Positions 21,210-33,400 of a DNA stretch of 64,000 nt are shown here, in pieces. Position 1 is the stretch's first letter, and every line of letters starts with the position of its first letter. The notes below the pieces were generated by a model. That model saw only the letters and a list, made by a program, of their open reading frames with translations, was not told where the DNA came from and did not search any database. This DNA comes from Argyresthia goedartella (lineage: Eukaryota > Arthropoda > Insecta > Lepidoptera > Argyresthiidae): positions 15,842,715 to 15,906,714 of the forward strand of contig OX463829.1 in NCBI GenBank assembly GCA_949825045.1, given 5' to 3'. A program made the position numbers and the translations under genes.

Positions 21210-21908
21210 TGAAAATGTAGGTTTACAGTCAGACCTCCAAAGTGCCCGAGTAGAAATCCAGCATCTACGTGACCTCCTGGCAAATGCACTGCAATGTTAT
21301 GCCAAGAACAGAGTGAGCTAGTCGAACTCAGAGCCGCGACGTCTGAGTTAGTTCAGCTACAATGCCAGAACGCGGAATTAGTGGGCTTTCTAATTGAGGA
21401 CGAGGAGGATGAGCGCGCGCCGCGCCGCTCGCTGTCGCGCGTGTCGCGTGTGTGGCATGCTGCACGCTGCGCGAAGGCCGCGCCGCTCGCCGCAATGAGC
21501 GTGGCGCCGCTCGCTGCCACAAATGCCGTGCCACCTGCCGGCACGTGCATCGCACCGCACTCCAACACGTGTGTCCCTCCACTCACCTCCACTCGTGTAT
21601 CGCCAACTACCGAAATAAGTACTCAGAGATAAACTCTATTGTTCTCCGACAAATTAGGTGCAGGACTCGGACCTCTACTACATTACCGGCTTAAGCAAAA
21701 TGTAACGAATATTTGCTGTCCAAATAATTCATTTGTGGATCTTGTAAATATAATTAGTCGTGGTATCTATGATGAGTACAGCACTATTGTAATTGTGGTG
21801 AGAAATTATTCAAACATTAGTCGGAACGATTTGAATCAAAGTGTCGAAACACTTCTAGACAATATACAATACATGTACTATACAATGCAATTTTCCAAAT
21901 GCCTATAA
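21210..21908 (+). pseudogene. LINE ORF1 remnant: coiled coil and esterase-like domain
   Basis: A coiled-coil-like segment (LQSARVEIQHLRDLLANAL, then ELVELRAATSELVQLQCQN in a second frame) is followed by a low-complexity A/R/P-rich linker. Next comes LFSDKLGAGLGPLLHYRL with NNSFVDLVNIISRG and YSTIVIVVRN, which resembles the SGNH-esterase-like domain in ORF1 of CR1/Jockey-group LINEs. At least two frameshifts are needed to join the parts, so it is dead. Confidence 0.6.
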
Positions 21909-22329
21909 TTTGACAGTACAACAAAATAAATCTGTGCATTGAATAAATATTTATTTATTTAATTTAACGTGTCATCACAGCGATGCTATATTATATTTCG
22001 ACATGAATAATTTTATTCATAACTTTACTCTGACTCAGGATACGTTGTACCTGTCTAAAAATATAGAAAATTATTAGGTACATTGTTGGCACATAATATA
22101 TGCGACGCAGCTATAGTTGCGTTAACCAAATTCAACTTGACATCAGCTGTTTTTATTGAACAGACTGATCAGAAACCTGCATAGATTAAGGTAAGATGAC
22201 ATGCACCTCTATTGGGAATTCACCGGTTAGCAACATTTTGCGTGCAACATTGGAATCTGTTACAAGTAATTTAAATTTGTTCTTAAGATAATAGTCGAAG
22301 TCTCTAGCATACAAGAGCCACTAATTATG

Positions 22330-22620
22330 TCACAGGGTTAAGCTACACTTAAATATTACCCATCAAAACATCCAGGGGCTACCTGGCAAAGAACTTGTAT
22401 TATATTGTTTCTGAAAAATTCCGACATCGATGTTATTTGTATTACAGAACACCGGCTAAAGGTTGTAAAAATATGATGTCTTTTAACATAAATAATAACA
22501 ACATTGTCAGTTGTTACAATAGAAGGACTGCTGATAGAGGTGGTTCTTTAATCTTAGTACAAAATAATATTAACGTGAAGCAACGGAATGATATTCACTG
22601 ATCATCCGACTTATATAGAT
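22330..22620 (+). pseudogene. LINE ORF2 endonuclease N-terminus
   Basis: Fragments in shifting frames read HQNIQGLPGKELVLYCF, DIDVICITEHRLK and RTADRGGSLILVQNNI. This is the order of an APE-type LINE endonuclease: N-terminal Q/NIQ, the catalytic E in TEH, then GG. It follows the ORF1 remnant in the same orientation at the expected distance. Confidence 0.7.
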
Positions 22621-22639
22621 ATTTGGGGAGGGCTGAAAT

Positions 22640-24120
22640 CATATAAAAAGACAAAAGAACTAAGCATATCTGGATATTTCATCCGGAGAACACGATGATA
22701 CTTTGGCAATTGGCAAATGGAACATTCACAGAGAATAAACCCAACTTATATGAATACCTGTAATGAACCAAAAAAATCTTATTATTATTATTCACAATGC
22801 ATTTGTATAGACGGCTGAGTTGTAGTTACAGCCTGATTAGAATTATCAGGCTGCAACCGTTTTTTTTTTAAATCTGGCTGTAACATGAATTTAAAGAACT
22901 TTTACTTTCGGGATTAGGTAATTTGAACTCGCGTAAAACGCATAATTTTTATTTACAAGTTTCTTTTCGTGATGCAAAAGTTGTCTTTTTTGTAAAACTA
23001 CTGCGGATTGATGGAAGGCCAACACCTTTTTACTTGAGAGGCGATAAAATAAAACATAAAAACGTCTTTTGCTGTTACAGGTAAACGTCATGATTTTAAT
23101 TTTTTATACTTAGTACGTTTGTAATTGAACCGTAAATAAAGAACTTTATGCATAAAAAATCTTCTTTAATGTGTTTGTCTCAATGTTGTCATAAAAAAAA
23201 ACAAGTGGATAATGATTTCTATTGTCGTTGCTAAAATATGTGATAAGTAATTATTCTAATCGTGATTTGTGGCTGTGATGAATTTGTAAATAATATTTCT
23301 TTAATTAGGACTGTTGACAATAGGCAGATATACCCGCAGTTGCACTGCCCCAGCTTAATTGTGCAGTTTAGAGGGGGTAGTCACACTAAGTATTGCCATG
23401 TTTATAGCTTTAAGATAATTTGTATGTTCCCCTACTGTCCGCTGCGCCGATAAGTTATTTATTGTTTTTTTTATGGATGATTCTTAACATGCTAACTGTT
23501 AAGAAATCGTTCATCTTCATACGATTACAAGATTGTATCCCCTCTTCCTGGGGAGGCGGGCGCACGGGGAAACACGCAAAACAGTAGGAGCTAAGACTCG
23601 ACCGCAGCCACATCTTTTGCAATGTTTAATTCAATTACGTCAAATATATTCAAAATTTGTAAACTACCAATTTACCAGTAAATACTGTATCAAATGCTGA
23701 ATCTGGATTTTCATTTGTGAGGAAATCTATTGAGGAATTCAGGCGCTAGAACAAACCAACAACACTAACTCTAAGAAATAGGTAGGTAATAATAATGTTA
23801 TGCTGTATTTACGTCAATATATATATCTAGCTTGTAGGTGAGCACCTAATTTTAATAGTAATAAATTAGTTACCTACCTACACTAAAGCGAGACCTTAAT
23901 TTTAATCCGTCTTTTGCTATCAAGTTGACCTATAATTTTGTGCTTATAGTAAAAGTTTTTTTTTTTAATAAAAACCTCAGCAGTTGTGTAGTATTACTGA
24001 ATATTTAACAATGTAAAAGATAACAGAAGGTACTTACCTACCTACTCGTAGTAACAAAGGGCAAAAATTCAGAAATGTGTGGAAGACCTGCAGTTTCAGC
24101 GGGATATTAGTTTGAGTTCG
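22640..24120. other. Intergenic, small hairpins only
   Basis: No gene is seen. Two small inverted repeats stand out: 'cagcctgat' and its inverse at 22838-22862, and 'ttcttaaca/tgttaagaa' near 23480-23502. The rest is AT-rich. Confidence 0.4.
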
Positions 24121-24121
24121 A

Positions 24122-24463
24122 TATAATTGATGATTAAACGAACTTACCCAAGTGAAGTTCTATCACAATTATGCGAAGCACCTCGCTCTCGAAGAGATTA
24201 GTAGTTCACCTATAATAAGTCATTTATTTATAATATGTAGTAGGCATAATCTACACCAGTCTTACACGTTTTTTGAGTTTTTTTTTTTTTTGGTCTATGC
24301 CACCCAACCCTAGTTACGTCATTTCCTCAAAATGATATTTCCTGACTAAGGTAACTGGGTTTAGGGCGGGAGGGTTTCTACTACTAATCTCTTCGAGAGC
24401 GAGGTGCTTCGCATAATTGTGATAGAACTTCACTTGGGTAAGTTCGTTTAATCATCAATTATA
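24122..24463. mobile_element. 342-bp MITE with perfect 84-bp inverted repeats
   Basis: The arms at 24122-24205 and 24380-24463 are exact reverse complements over 84 bp, beginning tataattgatgattaaacg. The 174-bp middle is AT-rich with no coding capacity. Perfect arms imply recent insertion or gene conversion. It interrupts a repeated sequence ('gcagtttcagcgggatatt' before it recurs at 24653). Confidence 0.85.
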
Positions 24464-24542
24464 CTCGCACCACGCTCTCTCGAGATTAGTAGTTCACATA
24501 TAATAAATCATTTATTTATAGAGAGAGCGAGGTGCGAGTATA
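24459..24542. repeat. Second hairpin abutting the MITE
   Basis: 'atactcgcaccacgctctctc' at about 24461 is mirrored by 'gagagagcgaggtgcgagta' at about 24521, with one mismatch. The loop repeats MITE sequence ('gattagtagttcac.tataataa.tcatttattt', also at 24197). It looks like a collapsed relative joined to the first MITE. Confidence 0.75.
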
Positions 24543-24588
24543 GGTAATTTTAGTCATCCATCACATCATATTGTTTTTATTATTCGGC

Positions 24589-24825
24589 CAACACTGACAA
24601 CTCGAAAAAATATCAGCTGTTTCCATATATTTTGTGTCGTTAGAAGTTAACTGCAGTTTCAGCGGGATATTCGTATGAGTTAGATGTGAGTTGAGTTATC
24701 CATTACATAATATTGCTTTTTATAATTATGACAAGCAACTTTTTGTACATATGCGGGCAACGCTGAAAACTCGAAAAAATATCAGCTGTTTCCATACATT
24801 TTGTGTCGTTAGAAATTAACTTTAC
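24589..24825 (+). repeat. Direct duplication, unit about 160 bp
   Basis: 'actcgaaaaaatatcagctg', followed by 'tttccata.attttgtgtcg' and 'ttagaa.ttaact', occurs near 24600 and again near 24760 with only a few differences. A further partial copy of the unit flanks the MITE at 24090. Confidence 0.7.
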
Positions 24826-24859
24826 CATGTAACAGCAGATTTTTTCGAGATTTCAGAGA

Positions 24860-26320
24860 TTGTTGTCAAGAGCACAAGCATACCTTTGGTATCAAGTAAT
24901 AATTCGTAACTCGGACCAAAGATTATGCGCACATCCTAACTAGAGCATATTATACATTTATATGAGATATTTTGGTATTTTTAATGCTTACTATTATTAT
25001 TAGCTTAGATACTTATTGAGATTAAGATTATGACCAGGGTTGTATATATTTTTTGTCAATAAATAATACTTACTACTAAGAAGATTAAATAAGATGAATT
25101 TTACTTCTGTTTACCGCAAAATACCAAGCAAGGGAGATCAAAGTTGTAATATAGGTATTTGCATTTAAGTACAATGCTGGAACTATGACAGTGGATTTTG
25201 ATAGGCATTCGCCAACGAAAAAACACGTATATTTTTTGGCACAAGCCTTTTTTGTGGAATAGTGGTGTGGGTTTTCAGTATTATATAAGTATAAGTTACT
25301 CTGTGGTGTAGGTCTTGGGAGCACAGAGTAACTTATACTTATATAATACTGAAACTTGGGAGTTGCTTTTTGGAAGTCAAAGCGGGCGGTCGCCCCCTCA
25401 GCTCGGCGCTCTACAAAAGCAAAACCCAAAACAATAATAGTTTACAACCAACCCGGGGCGGGGCGCGCACCCTTTGTTCCGACTTAGAATACCCTAGCAC
25501 GTGCTATCCTCAATACGAGCGTCAAGCTCTAGTTTGTGCCGTAATGACAAGCAATAGTGAGAGTGTCTATAGCTAGAATTGTAAAAGTACAGTCCGTGAA
25601 GTGTGAATCAGATAGGCTCTGACCTACGCCCTATCTAGGATCGTAGCACCAGCTCGCTGACCAGATAAAAGGCCACGCCACGCTTCTGTCACAGCCATCA
25701 TATACGACAAAAGGCGCACCTAGTAGAGACAACTCAACGAGTCTTGTCATAACATTAGAACCATTCCCCAGCAATATTATTATCAATAAATTGCTTTCAC
25801 TGGACACACAAACGATTACATGATAGGAGGTAGAATGTTCATTAATTAGGGTATTTCTTAAGTGACTCCATCCCATTAAATTATGCTCTCTCAACAGCAA
25901 CAACCATACAGACAGAAAACAGACATATCTCATTTCATCACAGGTGGAACATTTATACGTGGCATTGATGTTTAGTACATCATCATAAAAACTAAGTCAA
26001 TAAGTACGCAACAAGTCGTAGTGGCATCCCACGCCAAGAGGCAGGCCCCTTGCACATGAATACGGAACGTACAATCCAAACAAAACTGGACAGAGATAGT
26101 TAAACAAAAAATCAAAGGACCAAAAGAAAATAAATTACGAATACAAAAATTACACAAGGCACAATGTAAATAAATATATATAGAATATGGGGGTCACTTT
26201 TGGGGGGCCAAAGGAGAAAAATAATATTGAAAAAAAAAATGCCGTGTGACATATCAAATGAAAGGGCGTGGTGTGAGGATTCCAAATGTATTTTAATAAT
26301 GTTTTAAGACAAATTTAGTA
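24860..26320. other. No gene recognised; one perfect hairpin
   Basis: It contains the 33-bp perfect inverted repeat listed separately. The plus strand at 25640-26160 has mixed open frames I cannot assign. It may be the decayed 5' part of the LINE whose RNase H is seen at 26330. Confidence 0.35.
25273..25354. repeat. Perfect 33-bp inverted repeat with 16-nt loop
   Basis: The left arm (25273-25305, beginning tttcagtattatataagtat) and right arm (25322-25354) are exact reverse complements. Open frames crossing it owe their similarity to the repeat. Confidence 0.9.
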
Positions 26321-26399
26321 AAAGTTGTGCTCAATAATATGACCGATTTGCATGTAATCAAAACCCCTAGGGTACTTTCCCAAGTCCTAAAAATAAGAA

Positions 26400-26834
26400 T
26401 GGAAAGGCAACTCTATAGATACAGGTCATGCCTTTATTGTAGAAAGAAGGAAATACGATTCGATAAGAAATACCGAATCCATATAAGAACCGAAATAGAA
26501 AAAAAAACAACTGGTTGTAACTTGTTTCACGGATGGCTCAAGAAGAGAGAGCACAAAACTAGCTGGAGCTGGTTTTTGCATCATGGACAGCAATAAACAA
26601 GACAAATCAATTGCCTTGGGGCTTTACCTCAGCGTGTTCCAAGCGGAAATATACGCCATAATGGAATGCGCTGAAGCACTAAGGGAAACAGCAGAAATCA
26701 AAAACAAGACAGTAATCATTTATCCTGACAGTCAGGCAGCTTTAAAGGCACTTAGGCAACTTAGGCACTTAGGCGATATATTCAAGCAAACACTTTATAT
26801 GGACGCTAAACTAAACACGATTTATACGATTTAG
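26400..26834 (+). pseudogene. RNase H domain fragment of a LINE
   Basis: Continuous frame: VTCFTDGSRRESTKLAGAGF, then SVFQAEIYAIMECAEAL, then VIIYPDSQAALKAL. This gives the D (FTDGS), E (QAEIYAI) and D (YPDSQ) catalytic set of the RNase H domain carried by R1/I/Jockey-type LINEs. No RT is visible upstream, so it is an isolated decayed piece. Confidence 0.8.
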
Positions 26835-27055
26835 ATATATCTGCCGTCCGCATATCTTAAAAAAACGTCTTTCTGGAATTGGTTAATTCACATTTGTCAC
26901 AAAGTGACAGTAAGCACAACAAAAGCATAATAAGGGCACTACAAAACAATACACAACGGTTATTTTTTACTGAAATAACAAACCAAAAACATATATGGAC
27001 GTCAAACTAAACACAATATGTATAATTTTCAAATATCTGGCGTCCCAATATATAT
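26797..27055 (+). repeat. Direct repeat after the RNase H fragment
   Basis: 'tatggacg..aaactaaacac' with 'atatctg.cgtcc' follows both at 26797 and at 26992, about 195 bp apart. It is probably duplicated LINE 3' sequence. Confidence 0.5.
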
Positions 27056-27184
27056 TTGTTGTTGTACCATTCATTCTGGGTAGGCAAAAAGCTTATCATC
27101 GTTTTTTTTTACTCTTGACTTCAGAAGTCTTCTTTAAATTCTTGCATAGCCACGACGGGTAGCCTTGACATATGATTAGCCCAA

Positions 27185-28353
27185 CTCATTGAAATGTGAC
27201 GGTAGTTTACACATTTCAATACTCAAGAGGATCACTAGGAACAATAAATCCGGATGGTTCAGTAGCGCCTTCTATTACTTATCACTTTTACTAAATTACC
27301 TTCCTTGCCACTTGCCTTATTCCGTCACACTTGCCTTATTACCACAGTAATAGCCACAGAAAACGAATTAAGAAAATTAGCAAAGAATGTCACATTTATA
27401 TCTGCTTTAAAAATATGTACAGTAAAGTACGTTTGCCGAGCAGAAGGAATTTTGCAAATTGACTCCTAGCTACTTGTCTCTTTCGCTCGTGCGTAAATGA
27501 TATTGCCGTCATGCTCACAATTGCGCCACGCCAATATAATTTAAAGAGACAAGTAGCTAGGGGTCGATGTACGAAATTCCTTCTGCTCGGCGAACGTACA
27601 TTAGTAGAGAATTTAGGATGTGATTCCGCTACTGTCGGATAAAATCAGAACAATTCGTGTTATAGAAAAATCGTGGTAAATTACAATATTTTTAAATTAA
27701 AAGTGCTGTTGACTTCAGAAGCCAAAGTAATTATATAAGGTGTTTCTGAGTTGTTAGAACTATTTGAAAAATAAAATAAAAAATATTGTGGTCTAAAGGA
27801 GAATACAGCTCTGTCTAGTCAAAGAAATATATTTTCTTTATTTTAAATATATCATCATAACGACAAATGTCAGTGCTGTGAAATTTTAGATTTCCATTCC
27901 ATTCCTTTTGTGCATTTTCCATGTCTTCCACTGATCCTGGCCGAATTTGCCTCTTGCCACTTAAAAAAATGAATTGGATTGAAATTGTTATTATGATATC
28001 AAGTCCAATGACACCTATTTTAACAATCACAAAATGATCATAATATAACGAGGTAACGCTTATTTTGCCTTGATTCTTAACTTTGGCTTTTCTTTTCTTT
28101 TATCCGCAAAAATTATAACTTAAAAAAAAAACGGATTTGTCAAAAACCAAGATTTGGTAGCTTAGGCATTTTTTCATAATTTTGTTCCCCTGGCTATTAT
28201 TGTGGAAGTGTGGTGATTTTAGTATGACATTTTGCTAAGGCAGACAATTTAGTAAAAGTGAGAAGTGGAAGGCGAATGAATGATGCGGATTGATTGTTCC
28301 TCGTAACCCCCTTGAGCATTGAAATGTGTTTACGACCCTCACATTTCAATGAG
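27185..28353. mobile_element. 1.17-kb element with ~118-bp inverted repeats
   Basis: The left arm, from 27185 (ctcattgaaatgtga), matches the inverse of the right arm ending at 28353 at about 75% over 118 bp, through 'caatg/actcaag', 'aggaacaat.aatcc' and 'cacttttactaaatt'. Each end is itself a hairpin (attgaaatgtg / cacatttcaat). No transposase is seen; it is a host for the nested MITE at 27425. Confidence 0.7.
27425..27603. mobile_element. Nested 179-bp MITE
   Basis: The arms of about 58 bp ('gccgagcagaaggaattt', 'ctagctacttgtctcttt' and their inverses) agree at about 50 of 58 positions. It lies wholly inside the 27185-28353 element. It has no coding capacity. Confidence 0.75.
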
Positions 28354-28399
28354 CTGTAGCAGTAGGTATGTACGAGCTTATATTTGTTTTCACAAATAA

Positions 28400-30730
28400 A
28401 TCATGTCTAAAAATATAATTAATGAAATAGACAGTTATCAAAATGTAAACTGCACAAAACTAAATGTTCAAGAGAGCTGCAAAAGTGTCATAAGCTCTCA
28501 GTATAATTTAAAGCTAATGACATTTAATATTCGTTGCATTGACAGAAACTTCGATGATTGCACTGAAACGAATGGATATTAATATTGACTTCATGGTATT
28601 TAACCAAATGTCATTTGAACAGTAATTTTTATATAAGGCAAATAGAATGGGTACCTCAATTTTAAGTCCACCAAATACATAAATAAAGCTGGTGGGGGGA
28701 CGTTAGGAATTGCTGACGCATGAACCTGACGTAAAAGATGCTAATTGCGTGGTTGTAGACATCAAAAATGGGCCCAAGGTTATAGGAATATATCGTACAC
28801 TCTCAATATGCAACGTTGACGGCTTCATCTATCCGTAGACACACTACTTGAGTCGCTAAAGAGTAACTCTTTCACCACATCTGCAGGGGACATAAATATC
28901 AACATAAAGTCAGAAAGAGACGAAAGCCACAAAATATAAAACCTGTGTCGCCTAGACGAGCTTGGACAGGGGCTGGAGTAATCCAGCCCTTACAAAACCA
29001 ACTAGGATGGAAAACTGCCTCGATTACATATTTGAAAGGACGGTACTACTAGGTACGGGGCGGAATCCGCGATTTTTATTGACCAGCATTATCGATCATG
29101 ATATTGCCATAGTTTCTAGCACACCAAAACCACGTGAGTACGAAACCTTCTAGCAGAAAAGTAAACTATGATGCAGTCAGTAATGACCTGGGACTAGAAG
29201 ACTGGAAAGCAGTCATTAACACTGAAAGCCGTAGAGATTTTCACATCAACTATCCAAACATATATTTCCACAAATACTTCATAGATAAATATGAGCCGAT
29301 CGAAACTTAACTTCAAGTCTTGGATCACGCCCTGTCTCCTAAGATAAGATGCACTTGGAACAAATAAATGAATAGGTATAATAACAATATACTCAAGGTA
29401 ACTTTTTAAGGTACTAAAATTCTGTAACGATCTATTACACCGACTCAAAGCAACTCACGAAGCTAAAGAGCTAGAAGACAGTCAGGATAATCCCAAACAG
29501 TTATGGAAACTTATCAGAAAATATGCTTTCAACCTATACGAAAGTATTCACTGGAACTGATCGACATTAAAAATAGTGTCAAGGACTTTCTCAACAACTG
29601 CAATTAATACATCGCTAAAATGGGTCAAAATCTCGACAACATGCCCCTAAACAACACTTTTTCTTTACCTTATGGACGACACAGCGGAGATCCAACTCCT
29701 AACAACTTCAATAACCATCTCATCAAAGTCATAGCCCCCCGAAAATAGAAAAAGCGCTCCCACACATTTTCAGAGTTTTGAGACTGGCATATTTCCGGAA
29801 ACATGGAAAATAGCCAACGTGTCACCTATTCATAAAGGTGGATCTAAAACCGATGTGAGGCACTAAAGAACAATCTCGCTCTTGAACATAATGTCGAAGA
29901 TGCTTGAGAAGTTGGTAAACAACCGCCTTATCGACTAGGTACCTAGAGAAGCTGAGACTACTAGCAGGTAGACAATTTGGTTTCCGCAGAAACAAATCGA
30001 CTGGAAATGCTACTATGTACTCTCTAACCTAGTAGCTTTGCATCTAGACTTAGGTGAGAGATATTATAGTGTTTTCTGGACTAGTATAGGCGTTCAACAC
30101 TATCTCCATACCAATCCTGTTACAAAAGCTAGAACGATTGGGCATTAGAGGGTTAACACTAAAATGGTGCAGCAGTTACCTAATGGATAGGAGTTCGTGT
30201 CTTAGGATCAATCCCTGCTCAGATACGAAGGACTCGGCTCCAGTGAGTTTCGGAGTCCCTCAAGGCAGCATTCTGGGTCCCACGATTTTAGTTATTTATA
30301 TAAATTACCTTCTACATCTTCGCATCCTGGATGCCGAGATCTTTTGGTACGCCAATGACACAGCCATTCTGTTCCATAGAAAATCCTGGAATAGTGTTTA
30401 CAGAACAGCCGAGTCGAGGTTAAGACAGGTGGCGGATTAGTTGGATGTGAACTTGCTTACACTCAACGCCATCAAAACTAAATACTTGGCTTTCCATATC
30501 ACCGAAGCAACTGCCACTCCAGCAAACGCCAGGGTGCTATTCCATAGGTGCGATCCCACCTCAATATGTCACTGTCCTGAAGTGCAGCGAAGGGAATCTT
30601 TTAAGAATTTGGGTATAATGCTGGACGACATACTCACATTTAGAGCCCATATCTCGTTGGTATCTAGTCGAATATGTAAACTCATCAACATCATATATAA
30701 TGTCTCAATTGCTAACTATACAATATAAAC
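28400..30730 (+). pseudogene. Degenerate LINE: endonuclease plus reverse transcriptase
   Basis: The endonuclease begins LSSQYNLKLMTFNIRCIDRN (about 28495) and ends with the region PTRMENCLDYIFERT (about 29000). The RT follows with FETGIFPETWKIANVSPIHK (about 29780), VSFGVPQGSILGPTILVIYI (about 30240), the active site WYANDTAILF (catalytic YADD changed to YAND) and NLLTLNAIKTKYLAF. A single in-frame stop at 30438 separates two otherwise open blocks (30138-30437 and 30441-30728). Several other stops and frameshifts make it a pseudogene. Confidence 0.82.
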
Positions 30731-30929
30731 CTTAATTAATTTAACACAATATGTCGTAGTTTTATTCGTTTATACTTTATTCAACAGATCTTTTTAATCA
30801 ACAGACTTTGTCATGTATCCTTTCTCTTTGAATTTACTAGCTTCTATCACTCGCTCGTTACACTAGTTTAATAAGTTGAATAGTAATATGTGTCAAACAT
30901 GCCTAACTTACATGCATATGTAGAGGTGC

Positions 30930-31315
30930 ATGTTGGAATCTTCACCAGGGATATCGAGCGTTTCACCATCTAGCGCGACACTATCTTTCGCGTCACTGCC
31001 GAGGCATTGTATAATTAGCTGTTTTATACTGTGCAGTGTAGGGCTCCGAAAGCCAACCTGGTGGCGAATTAAGTACGCTCGGATCGCCCCGCAGGCGTCC
31101 TGTTGCGTAATTTATAGGCTAAAGGTACAAGTAAAATTATCTTTTTTTTCTAGAGATCTCGAACGTTCTTTCGATAACGATGAAATAACCCTTTTACGTC
31201 GATATTTAATTTTCTCCATCTTCTTTTCAAGTTTTCTTAGTTTCCTTGCGATATCACTTATGTTTTCACGATTTTTTCACTTCGGCATGGTGAAGTTTTA
31301 ACTTACTTTTTAGAA
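30930..31315 (-). pseudogene. Gag-like or ORF1-like remnant
   Basis: On minus, a charged coiled-coil-like stretch (NISDIARKLRKLEKKMEKIK) is followed, after frame changes, by LIQCLGSDAKDSVALDGETL. The order resembles N-terminal structural proteins of DIRS/LTR-type elements in arthropods. I recognise the style rather than a specific family, and a stop (MPK*) sits near the start. Confidence 0.35.
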
Positions 31316-33360
31316 ATCGAAAGACGCTTGCTGAGTGATCGAAACTGAAAACGTGAATGACGAACGACCGATGACGGAGGCGCGGGAGGAAACGAAATAA
31401 AAACACCAATACCCTCAAATACAGTGTTGAGTGATGACAGCTGGATACGCTATTACATAGTATTATCTCTTACTTTAGGCAGGGGGGCCTCACTCAATAG
31501 GTTAGGTACTTCGGACCGGCCAAACTGCCCGTCGGGAATTCAGTTATAATGCCGCTCGCTTGGCTCGCAGTCGCCTCGCGCGCTAACCACTCCTCATAAG
31601 CAACTTTTCTGAGATTTTTGCAATAATAATAAACTTAAGTACCTAACATTTTAGGGAGTCTAAAGGAATTGTTCACAAATAAAATTCGATTCCTTTTTAA
31701 TTTAATACCTTTTTGTTTACCTAAAAGTAAACACTTTAGATCCTGTATAAAACAAATTACAATTACTTAAGTAAGAAGGTAGGTAGGTACCTAGCCTTAA
31801 AATTTGCCAATAGCCTGAATAAGTACTAATATAAACACCTCTCTTACACAGAGTGGACTAAAATTCACAAACACAAATCGCACTTAGGTAACCCTAGCGT
31901 GATCAAGCGAGACAGGAGTTAACAGGACGACCTTGTGATGTCAGAGTAAAAGAAGCTCTCAGGCGTAGTGATGCGGCGCAATCTAGCCTGCATGGGCGTT
32001 ACAACCGATTCTGTAGGTGCTTAGCGATTGTTGTACGTAGCGCAGGTGCGAGCTAGATTGCGCTTTATTGTCGCGCAGTGAGAGTAGCTATTTATTTAAG
32101 TGTATTTGCGCAGTGATCTTTCTGTACGTAGTACTATTAAGTATTCTCTGCCTTAAGTTTACTCAGTTCTTCATATGGAGCCTTCGTATAATAATGGTAG
32201 AACTTCTTGTACCTTCACCGCGTCTTCTGCTTACGCTGCCCAAATAAATAAGAGACGCTCCCAAGCAGAAGTACTCATTACCAGGACCAAATTTGTGCTC
32301 CGTTTCCGTGATTTTTCCTATCCATCTACTGAAAATCCTACAAAATATCCATAATTTTGCCTACAAACCCTTTCAGGAAACAAAATAAGATTTTGAAAGA
32401 GTTTGTGTTGTCGCTGAAATATGATGAATTCAAATTTAAATCATTTTCTATTATTTTATTACCCATGTTTAAGCTGCAATAATTATATTACCTACTTTTA
32501 TCCTTGCCTTCTAGGTACCTATATAATAAACCGTCTTGTTTGTTTAACTTTTAATGTATCATAAAGGAACTCCTAGGACAGGCCCTGCCTAGTTTGGGAT
32601 CCGCCATTTATCATCTAGACATTGTATATTATAAATTGTCTATCAAAATTTCTATATGTTTACTAAATAAATAAAATAAAAATCTAAGCATATATTTCTT
32701 TATGTTTTTTTACAATTACTACCAATGCATATAAATGATTATTTACTTTACTTTTATTTAGCTGTAGTGTTGTGAAGATCCTGAAATTATTATTATTTGC
32801 ATTGGAAATGATAACTTTCATCCTGACATCATGAAAGGTACAGTTGCAGAATATTACAGGCTTCGGATGGTTTAATAATAATCTACTACGCCTCAAATGG
32901 CATAATCGATTAATCGATTATAAAAATAATCTAATCGGCTCATCACTAAAATGAACGCAAACTTCGAAATCAACCAACACTTCAATAATATTAAACTGTG
33001 CACATGTAGTACGTAACTCTACACGCTCCGATAACAAATGAGTATGGACGAAGTTTGGCAACTTCTCATTCTTCGAGCGGACGTCAAATGTGGCCTATCA
33101 TGAAAGTGTTGCTTGCGACTGTAGCGCCACTGTAATTTGATGAGGAAAATAGCAGAACTATAGAAATGTACAGTCAAGGCATAGTAAGGACTAAATGACG
33201 TCCGAGTAAAAAAAAAAACTTAAAATTTCTGTGATGTGCTTCAACAATAGAAGCGATTTAGGCTTATTGCCGATGTAACGTCCGTATACCGGACGCAGAA
33301 TGCAGGTGGACGCCAAATCATATGCAAAAATGGCCATAGTGGACGCCAGATAGATACCAA

Positions 33361-33391
<31 letters not shown>

Positions 33392-33400
33392 CCCAACTAA
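31316..33400. other. Intergenic; short palindromes and a (TA)n tract
   Basis: No gene is seen. Noted are inverted copies of 'gcgcaatctagc' at 31978 and 32052; a perfect 20-bp palindrome, ataatcgattaatcgattat, at 32902-32921; and (ta)n with about 14 repeats at 33364-33391. Confidence 0.4.

Noticed and set aside
21328..21592. Minus-strand R/A/H-rich frames of 79-84 codons
   Set aside because: They are the complement of the low-complexity linker of the LINE ORF1 remnant on plus.
25085..25429. 114-codon minus-strand frame
   Set aside because: It runs through the perfect 33-bp hairpin, so part of the 'protein' is palindrome sequence; no similarity or gene context.
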